5,534 bases of DNA. It comes from Roseomonas sp. (GTDB lineage: Bacteria; Pseudomonadota; Alphaproteobacteria; Acetobacterales; Acetobacteraceae). The position numbers and the translations under genes are program-made. The DNA lies in assembly GCA_020249415.1 (NCBI GenBank), contig JADCFR010000303.1:1-5534 (forward strand), given 5' to 3'. Below are positions 1-5,534 of this stretch, one piece after another (positions within the stretch are counted from its first letter, which is position 1; each line of letters begins with the position of its first letter). The notes under the pieces were generated by a model. The model was not told the origin of the DNA. It did not search any database and saw nothing but the letters and a program-made list of their open reading frames with translations.

Positions 1-2295
1 AAGGGCCATGACGCGACACGTTTCGCGCTGCAATGCTTCGGCGGCGCGGGCGGGCAGCATGCCTGTTTGGTCGCTGATGAATTGGGCATGGAAACGGTCT
101 TTATCCATCCCTTCGCGGGCGTGCTTTCGGCCTATGGCATGGGCCTGGCCGATCAAGCCGTGATCCGCGAAGCGGCAGTGGAAGCGCCCTTTACCGCTGA
201 TGCCATCAATGATCTGACCGCGCGGCTTGATGCGCTAGTGGCAGCAGGGCGCGAAGAATTGGCGCGCCAAGGTGCCGATCCTGCGCGGCTGCAAGCGGCA
301 CGGCGGCTCCATCTGCGCTATGCCGGCACGGATACCTTCCTACCCGTCGCTTTTGGCGCGCATCAGGACGTATTGGCAGCGTTCACAGAAGCGCATCGCC
401 GCCGCTTTGGCTTCGCCACACCGGAACGCCAGGTGATTGTGGAAGCCTGCATCGCGGAAGTCACTGCCCCCGGTGAGGAAGTGCGCGAAGCGGCACTGCC
501 CCCGCGTGCCGTGGGAGAATCTCCAAAGCCGTTGGACAGCATCGCGCTTTTCACCGGTGGCGCTGAACACGCCGCCCCGGTGCATGACCGCGAAGCGCTG
601 TGCGCGGGGGATCGCATCACAGGGCCGGCGCTGCTGCGTGAAGCCAATGCTACCACCGTGGTCGAACCCGGCTGGGAAGCGGAAGTCACCACACGCAATC
701 ATCTGGTGCTGCGCCGGATCGCGGCGCGGGCGCGTGCGGCGGATATCTTGGCTTCGGACCGGCCTGATCCAGTGATGCTCGAGCTTTTCAACAACCTGTT
801 CATGAGCATTGCCGAGCAAACCGGCGCCGTGCTGCAAAACACCAGCCTTTCAGTGAATATCAAGGAAAGGCTCGATTTTTCCTGTGCGATTTTTGATGCG
901 ACCGGTGCGCTGATTGCCAATGCGCCGCATGTGCCGGTGCATCTTGGCGCCATGGGCGAAAGCGTGCGCACCGTGATCCGCACGCGCGGCGCCACGCTGA
1001 AGCCCGGCGATGTGGTGGCGCTGAACAATCCCTATAATGGTGGCACGCATTTGCCGGATGTCACTGTCATCACGCCGGTCTTTGATGCGGCGGGGAAATC
1101 CATCCTGTTCTTTGTCGGATCGCGCGGGCATCACGCCGATATTGGGGGCCTGACACCTGGATCCACGCCGCCGCTGTCGCGCACGCTGGAAGAAGAAGGC
1201 GTGGTGATTGATGATTTCCTGCTGGTGGATGGCGGGCATTTCCGGGAAGCGGAATTCCGCGCTTTGCTGGCGGGCGCGCGTTATCCCGCGCGCAGCCCGG
1301 ATGTGAATGTGGCCGACATCAAGGCGCAAATCGCATCCAATGAAAAAGGCGTGCAGGAATTGCAGCGCGCCGTGGCGGATTACGGGCTTGCCACCGTCAG
1401 CGCCTATATGCGGCATGTGATGGATAATGCCGAAGAAAGCGTGCGCCGCGTCTTGGAAAAGCTGCCTGATGGCAAGTTCGAAACCAGCATTGATGATGGC
1501 GCGCCGCTGAAAGTTGCCATCCGTGTGGACCGCGCCGCACGCAAGGCGGTGATCGATTTCACCGGCACAGGACCGCAGCGCCCAAGCAATTTCAACGCGC
1601 CATCGGCGGTCTGCCGCGCCGTGGTGCTTTATTGCTTCAGGTGCCTGGTGGGTGAGGATATTCCGCTTAATGATGGTTGCCTGAAGCCTTTGGAAATCGT
1701 GATTCCCGAAGGGACTTTCCTGTCACCGCGTCCTGGTGCCGCGGTGGTCGCCGGCAATACCGAAGTCAGCCAAATGACCTGCAATGCGCTGCTTGCCGCG
1801 CTTGGTGCCTGCGCTTCTGCCCAGGCCACCATGAACAACCTGCTTTTTGGTGATGCGCGCTACCAGTATTACGAGACGATTTGCGGCGGCATCGGCGCGG
1901 GACCGGGCTTTAATGGCGCCGGCCCGGTGCAAACCCATATGACCAATACGCGTATGACCGATCCGGAGATTCTGGAACTGCGCTACCCCGTGCGGCTTGA
2001 GGAATTTTCTATCCGCCGCGGTTCAGGCGGTGCGGGGCGCTGGCGCGGTGGCGATGGATCACGCCGACGCATTCGCTTTCTCCATCCGATGGAAGCAGTG
2101 ATTGTGGCATCGCGCCGCAATGTCGCCCCGCATGGGCTGCAAGGTGGTGCCGATGGCGCGGCCGGCCAGCAATGGGTGGAACGCGCCGATGGCAGCATTC
2201 AGTGGCTGGGCGGCAGCGATTCCGCGCATCTCGCGGCTGGCGAAGTGCTTGGCATTGAAACGCCAGGCGGTGGTGGGTGGGGGGCGGCAAGCTGA
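1..2295 (+). CDS. Fused HyuA-HyuB 5-oxoprolinase family protein (ATP-hydrolysing), 5'-truncated by the window
   Basis: The frame is open from base 1 and ends at TGA 2293-2295, giving 764 visible codons. The family is about 1200-1290 residues when fused, so roughly the first 40% is missing. The TTG at 67 is an internal leucine codon, because the conserved motif [10 protein letters not shown] (visible residues 13-22) lies before it; this is the nucleotide-site region near the end of the HyuA ATPase fold. Residues 23 to about 240 look like the HyuA C-terminal part, with [16 protein letters not shown] and the late TTVVEPGW signature. After a linker, the HyuB half starts at about residue 256 ([12 protein letters not shown]) and continues with [55 protein letters not shown] and the typical C-terminal TPGGGGWG. 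These closely resemble my recollection of mammalian OPLAH. The family reaction is 5-oxoproline plus ATP and water to glutamate, in the cytoplasm. His350, Asp353 and His377/378 are candidate metal ligands by analogy with the HyuB-like subunit of acetone carboxylase. A related lactam or hydantoin substrate cannot be excluded. No frameshift is seen. Confidence 0.93.
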   Translation, partial: KGHDATRFALQCFGGAGGQHACLVADELGMETVFIHPFAGVLSAYGMGLADQAVIREAAVEAPFTADAINDLTARLDALVAAGREELARQGADPARLQAARRLHLRYAGTDTFLPVAFGAHQDVLAAFTEAHRRRFGFATPERQVIVEACIAEVTAPGEEVREAALPPRAVGESPKPLDSIALFTGGAEHAAPVHDREALCAGDRITGPALLREANATTVVEPGWEAEVTTRNHLVLRRIAARARAADILASDRPDPVMLELFNNLFMSIAEQTGAVLQNTSLSVNIKERLDFSCAIFDATGALIANAPHVPVHLGAMGESVRTVIRTRGATLKPGDVVALNNPYNGGTHLPDVTVITPVFDAAGKSILFFVGSRGHHADIGGLTPGSTPPLSRTLEEEGVVIDDFLLVDGGHFREAEFRALLAGARYPARSPDVNVADIKAQIASNEKGVQELQRAVADYGLATVSAYMRHVMDNAEESVRRVLEKLPDGKFETSIDDGAPLKVAIRVDRAARKAVIDFTGTGPQRPSNFNAPSAVCRAVVLYCFRCLVGEDIPLNDGCLKPLEIVIPEGTFLSPRPGAAVVAGNTEVSQMTCNALLAALGACASAQATMNNLLFGDARYQYYETICGGIGAGPGFNGAGPVQTHMTNTRMTDPEILELRYPVRLEEFSIRRGSGGAGRWRGGDGSRRRIRFLHPMEAVIVASRRNVAPHGLQGGADGAAGQQWVERADGSIQWLGGSDSAHLAAGEVLGIETPGGGGWGAAS
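2265..2270 (+). promoter_or_regulatory. Shine-Dalgarno-like site for the AsmA-family gene
   Basis: AGGCGG lies six bases before GTG 2277, inside the end of the upstream coding region. It is an imperfect match to AGGAGG. An in-frame TGA at 2256-2258 closes the AsmA frame upstream, and no other ATG, GTG or TTG exists in that frame until TTG 2322, which would remove the basic N-terminus and half of the membrane anchor. The site therefore supports GTG 2277 as the start and suggests initiation by ribosomes finishing the upstream gene. Confidence 0.55.
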
Positions 2296-5141
2296 AATCG
2301 CGCCGCAGCCTTTTCGCGCTTTTGTTTTTCGGCGTCGCGCTTGCGGCGGTCTGGATCGGGCCGCGTTTGATCTCCTGGGAGGGGCAGCGCAACAACCTCG
2401 CGGCATTGGCGGCGGAACGGCTTGGCCGACCGGTTGCCCTGCAAGGGCCGCTGCGCGTCACGCTGCTGCCCCAACCCATTCTTGAAGCGGATGAGGTGCA
2501 TCTGGGGCAGGATGAAGGCGGGCTTGGTGTCAAGGCGCAAACGCTGCGCCTGAAGCTTGGCCTGCTGCCGCTGATCCTGGGGCGGCTTGAAGCGCGCGAT
2601 CTGGTGCTGGTGGGCGCCGATATCCGTCTGCCCTGGCCGCTGCCGGCTGCCGGTGCGCTCCGCCCGCCGCCCTGGCTTTCGGATTTCGCCGCGCGCATTG
2701 AAGCAAGCCGCGTCACGCTTGGTGAAGTGGCCTTGGAAAATGTCGCGGCACGACTGGTCGCGCCTGGCCCCCTGGATGCGGTGCGCCTGGAAGGCAGTTT
2801 TATGCGCGCAGGGGCCGAAGCGCGCTTCCAGGCCGTGCTTGGCCGACCTGGCTATGACGGCATTGGCACTTTAGAATTGCGGTTGAATGGCCAAGGCGCG
2901 TCGCTGATCACACGCGGCGCCTTGCTCGCCGAAGGTGGCTATGAAGGGCGGATTGAAGCCTCTGGCGCTTATCTTTCCGCCTTTCTGCCGGCGCCCGCGC
3001 TGCCCTTCCGCATAGCGGGCCGCATTCGCGCCAGTGAAGACCGGATCATCACCCCCGATCTGGCGGTGGAATTTGATGGCGGCACCGGTCGCACGGCAGC
3101 GGAAATCCAACTGACGCCGGATGCGAAAATGGATCTGGCCGTCACCATGAACCGGCTTGATCTCGATCCCTGGATCGCCGCCATGCGGGCTGCGCGCGAT
3201 TGGCCCTTTCCGATTGTGCTGGATGTGGCTGCCGAATCAGCGCGCTGGCAGGGCAAGGAATTGCGCCGCTTCAAGGCGGGCATCGCGCGTGAAGGTGCCC
3301 GCATGACGCTGACGGATATCGCAGCGCTTTTGCCCGGTGAGGCCGAGATTGAAGCGCGCGGCGCCACACTTGGCGAAAGGCTGGAATTGGCACTCAGCAT
3401 CACCGGCCCTAGCCTGCGCGATAGTCTCGCGGCTTTCGGCTTTACGGTTGCAGCGCCCGATCCCGCAAGGCTGCGCCGTTTTGAAGGGCGCGGGCGCGTG
3501 GTGCTGGAACCTAATCTTGTCGAAGCGCCGGAATTTTCGCTGTTGCTGGATGGCCAGCGCTTCGCTGGCGCCGGTGCCTTGCGCCTTGGCGCGCGGCCCG
3601 CACTCGGGCTTGGGCTTTCGATTGATGCGTTGGCTTTGGATGGCTTGCTTGCGGAAACCCTGAGCTGGCAAGCCGCGAATGAGGCGCTGCAAGGCTTTGA
3701 CGCCAATTTGCGCCTCACGGCGGGCCGGCTGGAATGGCAGGGCCAGGCGCTGGATGGTGTTGCGCTGGATGCAACGCTTGATGCCGGCAAGCTTGCTGTG
3801 CAGCGGTTTTCTGCGCGCCAGGGCAGCGCCAATCTCTCCGCCTCCGGCGCCATTGGGCTTGGCGCCACGCCAAGCCTTGCCGATGCCGCTTTGGAAATCT
3901 CCGCCCCCATGGCAAACGCCTTGCCGCCAATGCTGCTGGAAGCGCTGCCCCTACCGGCTGGGCTCGCCGCGCTGCCCGCCACGCTACGCCTGCGCGGCAA
4001 TGGCAGCGCTGAGGCGCTCAGCCTTGTTGCCGAGGCCCTATTGGAAGATGCGCGGCTTGATGCCAATGCAGTGTTCGACCTGCCGAAGGCGCAGGCACAG
4101 GGCAGCCTGACCTTCCGCCACCCCGGCGCGGCGCGGCTTTACGGCCAGATTCTTGGCCGCGAGGAACCCGGCTGGATGGGGGAGGGCTCGGCTTCCTTCA
4201 TTGCGCGCATCGCGCTGGAAGGCAGCGTGATCACGCTGCCCTTTTTCAGCATGGTCGCCGCCGAAACACGCGCCGCCGGTGAGGCACGGTTGGAAATGAA
4301 TGGCGCGCGACCCAAGCTGACCTTGAAGCTCGCCGCCGAAAACCTGGCCCTGCCCGCGCCTGATCTGACAGATCAGGAACCGCTGCCGCTTGCCGCCTTG
4401 GCAGGTTTGGATGGCAGCTTCGCCTTGAGCGCCGCGCGCATTGCGGTGTTGGGCCTGCCGCCTGTCGAAAATGCGGAAGCCACGCTGGTGCTGGAAAACG
4501 GTCAACTCCGGCTTGATGGCTTTCGTGCCGCGCTCGCCGGCGGGCAGATGGAAGGGCGCGGCGCCTTCGATACAAGCGCGCTGCCGCCGCGGCTTGAAGC
4601 GAGTTTTGAAATTACCGGCGCAAGCCTGGCGCACCCCATTTTTGACCTGCCGCTGGATGTGGCCGCTGGCAGGCTTGCGCTGGCCGGCCGGCTCGCCGCT
4701 TCGGGTCATGCGCCAGCGGCGCTTGTTTCCTCACTGGAAGGTTCCGGGCGCTTTCTATTGGCGGATGGCGTCGTGGCCGGGGTTGCGTTGCGTGATGCCT
4801 ATGCTGCGGCGGGCCTTGCCGATCCTGTGGCAGCCGAGGCTGCTTTGCGCCGCGCCCTTTTGGGCGGCGCCACCGCGGTGGAGCGGTTGGAAGGCGGCTG
4901 GCTCATCAGCGCGGGGCGGCTTTCGGTGCAGGAGGTGAATTTGGCCGCCGAGGGCGGCGTTTCCGCCCGCGTCACCGGTTCCGTGGATTTGCCGCGCACA
5001 ACACTCGATATCGCCTTCGCGCTGCGCCCGCCAGCAGCCGAGGCGCCCGAAATTGGGCTGCGTTTTTCCGGACCCGCTGCGGCCCCTCAACGCCTGCCGG
5101 ATATCGCGCCCTGGGCGCGCTGGCGAGCGGAGCAGCGTTGA
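2277..5141 (+). CDS. AsmA family protein, inner-membrane-anchored periplasmic protein
   Basis: This is a complete 954-residue protein with a GTG start and TGA stop (5139-5141). The N-terminus has a basic stretch (KLKSRR, residues 5-10) and one hydrophobic segment (about 11-32), giving a signal anchor with the body in the periplasm. The AsmA N-terminal signature follows: AERLGRPVALQGPLRV (46-61), then LLPQP (63-67) and ADEVHLG. The middle is a long run of alternating short hydrophobic strands and turns, with units such as AGRLEWQGQALDGV (from 482) and LENGQLRLDGFRAALAGG (from 739), as expected of an extended beta-rich groove. The C-terminal AsmA_2-like part shows LEGSGRFLLADGVVAGVALRD (around 820-840, split here only by context) and ends with GLRFSGPAAAPQRLPDIAPW. 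At 954 residues it is longer than E. coli AsmA (about 617). Family members such as AsmA, TamB and YhdP are linked to phospholipid transport to the outer membrane and envelope integrity; the exact role of this paralogue is unknown. It overlaps the preceding gene by 19 bases in the -1 frame. Confidence 0.92.
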   Translation: MGGGKLKSRRSLFALLFFGVALAAVWIGPRLISWEGQRNNLAALAAERLGRPVALQGPLRVTLLPQPILEADEVHLGQDEGGLGVKAQTLRLKLGLLPLILGRLEARDLVLVGADIRLPWPLPAAGALRPPPWLSDFAARIEASRVTLGEVALENVAARLVAPGPLDAVRLEGSFMRAGAEARFQAVLGRPGYDGIGTLELRLNGQGASLITRGALLAEGGYEGRIEASGAYLSAFLPAPALPFRIAGRIRASEDRIITPDLAVEFDGGTGRTAAEIQLTPDAKMDLAVTMNRLDLDPWIAAMRAARDWPFPIVLDVAAESARWQGKELRRFKAGIAREGARMTLTDIAALLPGEAEIEARGATLGERLELALSITGPSLRDSLAAFGFTVAAPDPARLRRFEGRGRVVLEPNLVEAPEFSLLLDGQRFAGAGALRLGARPALGLGLSIDALALDGLLAETLSWQAANEALQGFDANLRLTAGRLEWQGQALDGVALDATLDAGKLAVQRFSARQGSANLSASGAIGLGATPSLADAALEISAPMANALPPMLLEALPLPAGLAALPATLRLRGNGSAEALSLVAEALLEDARLDANAVFDLPKAQAQGSLTFRHPGAARLYGQILGREEPGWMGEGSASFIARIALEGSVITLPFFSMVAAETRAAGEARLEMNGARPKLTLKLAAENLALPAPDLTDQEPLPLAALAGLDGSFALSAARIAVLGLPPVENAEATLVLENGQLRLDGFRAALAGGQMEGRGAFDTSALPPRLEASFEITGASLAHPIFDLPLDVAAGRLALAGRLAASGHAPAALVSSLEGSGRFLLADGVVAGVALRDAYAAAGLADPVAAEAALRRALLGGATAVERLEGGWLISAGRLSVQEVNLAAEGGVSARVTGSVDLPRTTLDIAFALRPPAAEAPEIGLRFSGPAAAPQRLPDIAPWARWRAEQR
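4359..4377. repeat. 19-base perfect inverted repeat inside the AsmA-family gene
   Basis: CCTGATCTG (4359-4367) is followed by a single A and then its exact reverse complement CAGATCAGG (4369-4377). It encodes the stretch PDLTDQE in a variable loop between strand-rich units. Nine paired bases with a one-base centre is a protein-binding-site geometry and not a good RNA hairpin, though an internal hairpin with a shorter stem is possible. No function is known and it may be a coincidence of codons. Confidence 0.5.
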
Positions 5142-5174
5142 GCGGATTTCCGTTTGCTATCCTTCACCGAAAAC

Positions 5175-5204
5175 CCACCGAATCTCGTTCTCGTGGCGTT
5201 TTTT
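5175..5204 (+). terminator. Weak candidate rho-independent terminator after the AsmA-family gene
   Basis: CCAC (5175-5178) pairs with GTGG (5193-5196). After a bulged C5179 the stem continues with G5180-C5192 and A5181-T5191, leaving a nine-base loop. Two bases later comes a run of six T (5199-5204). It sits 33 bases past the stop codon, a sensible place for a terminator. The stem is short and bulged, so rho-dependent termination or read-through is also possible. Confidence 0.35.
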
Positions 5205-5270
5205 GAGCCGCAAGATGAGCCCGCTTGGCGTGATAATGCTTTCAGATCGCGAGGACCTTTATCCGAACCA

Positions 5271-5303
5271 GCGCATGGATGCGCGGTGTGGCCCGCCCCA
5301 CCG
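5271..5303. repeat. Two abutting hairpin-forming inverted repeats
   Basis: GCGCAT and ATGCGC (5271-5276 and 5279-5284) form a near-perfect palindrome around GG. Directly next to it, CGGTG (5284-5288) pairs with CACCG (5299-5303); after one mismatch GG (5290-5291) pairs with CC (5296-5297), closing a four-base loop. The two share base 5284, so in RNA they would compete slightly or stack. No T-run follows, so they do not look like terminators. They may be part of a structured intergenic element. Confidence 0.45.
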
Positions 5304-5344
5304 TGAAACCCTTAATGCAGACATGAAATCAGCCCAATCACCGA

Positions 5345-5402
5345 CTGACCACCTGCCTGGAATGGTCAGGGCGGCTTTCGCCCTTGGATGGGGCCTGACC
5401 CC
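5345..5402. repeat. Cluster of alternative inverted repeats on a CTGACC unit, REP-like
   Basis: Three copies of one unit occur in alternating orientation: CTGACCA (5345-5351), TGGTCAG (5363-5369) and CCTGACC (5394-5400). Copy 1 pairs with copy 2 over seven bases across an 11-base loop; copy 2 pairs with copy 3 over seven bases (GGTCAGG 5364-5370). A compact hairpin AGGGCG-GCTTT-CGCCCT (5368-5384) overlaps copy 2, and GGGG-CCTGA-CCCC (5390-5402) forms a further small stem. These structures exclude one another. On the minus strand the end reads AATAAAGGGGTCAGGCCCC, which resembles the GGGGTCAGACCCC type found in dispersed intergenic repeats near REP-associated transposases. That resemblance is from memory and no transposase gene is in the window. 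Confidence 0.45.
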
Positions 5403-5534
5403 TTTATTGGTTTCCAGACCAGGAATTGAAGCGCCTCTGTGAAGTTCAAGCTCTTGGAGCATGCACAAGGTCAATCCGTAAAACGAACGCCGCCGCGCCA
5501 TCGGCGTAGTAACGCGCTCGCCGTCCGACTTCCC

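Larger units (their letters stand above)
5142..5534. other. Intergenic region without a convincing gene
   Basis: These 393 bases follow the AsmA stop and run to the window edge. They are visibly richer in A and T than the genes, and lack the codon pattern of the neighbours in any frame. Open frames exist on both strands but none has a ribosome site or recognisable protein. I recognise no tRNA, rRNA, tmRNA, RNase P or SRP RNA. The region holds several inverted repeats listed separately, plus a GCATGC palindrome (5459-5464) and a 6-base stem ACGCCG/CGGCGT (5487-5492 with 5502-5507). Confidence 0.6.

Noticed and set aside
67..69. TTG at 67 as the start of the first gene
   Set aside because: The frame stays open to base 1 and encodes the conserved [10 protein letters not shown] motif before this codon, so the gene continues upstream of the window.
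850..1416. Minus-strand open frame (188 codons)
   Set aside because: Opposite the conserved HyuB core; His/Arg-rich composition typical of an antisense frame.
1902..1928. ACCGGGC/GCCCGGT inverted repeat in the first gene
   Set aside because: It is explained by conserved Gly-Pro codons (GPGFNGAGP) of the HyuB core and is expected in GC-rich DNA.
2009..2716. Minus-strand open frame across the gene junction (235 codons)
   Set aside because: Antisense shadow spanning two well-supported genes, Arg/Ser/Pro-rich and without family features.
2969..4066. Long minus-strand open frame (365 codons)
   Set aside because: It lies fully inside the AsmA gene; its Ser/Ala/Arg-rich low-complexity protein is the antisense reading of GC-rich codons, with no domain.
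4038..4709. Minus-strand open frame (223 codons)
   Set aside because: Antisense to strong AsmA coding sequence, with no recognisable domain or ribosome site.
4871..4880. CACCGCGGTG palindrome in the AsmA gene
   Set aside because: A ten-base palindrome is common by chance in a GC-rich window and has no supporting context.
5143..5155. CGGA-TT-TCCG-TTT as a terminator right after the AsmA stop
   Set aside because: Four-base stem, two-base loop and only three T; not enough for a terminator.
5053..5442. Plus-strand open frame running from the AsmA end into the intergenic region
   Set aside because: It starts inside the AsmA gene in another frame, lacks a ribosome site, and its tail simply translates the inverted-repeat cluster.

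Overview
The window reads as ordinary chromosomal DNA from a high-G+C alphaproteobacterium. The strongest clues are GC-rich coding with a distinctive mix of GAT, GGC, GCG and CGC codons, and the AsmA and fused 5-oxoprolinase family types. An Acetobacteraceae or Rhodospirillales relative is my best guess, but that is an inference from style and not from a marker gene.

The layout is simple. Bases 1-2295 hold the 3' part (764 codons) of a fused HyuA-HyuB protein of the ATP-dependent 5-oxoprolinase family; its start lies upstream of the window. Bases 2277-5141 hold a complete 954-residue AsmA-family envelope protein. It starts at a GTG inside the last codons of the oxoprolinase gene, so the two genes overlap by 19 bases and are probably co-transcribed and translationally coupled. 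Bases 5142-5534 carry no convincing gene. This tail is visibly less GC-rich than the genes. It has a weak terminator candidate just after the AsmA stop, two adjacent hairpins, and a cluster of mutually exclusive inverted repeats built on a CTGACC/GGTCAG unit. That cluster ends in a GGGG-CCTGA-CCCC hairpin resembling REP-like dispersed intergenic elements.

The two genes have no known shared pathway. The first is cytoplasmic amino-acid or glutathione-cycle metabolism (5-oxoproline to glutamate, or a related lactam or hydantoin). The second is an inner-membrane-anchored periplasmic protein of a family linked to lipid movement and outer-membrane integrity. Their overlap may only reflect genome compaction. 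I do not see a clear undescribed system here; the parts most worth a second look are the structured 3' intergenic region and the gene junction.
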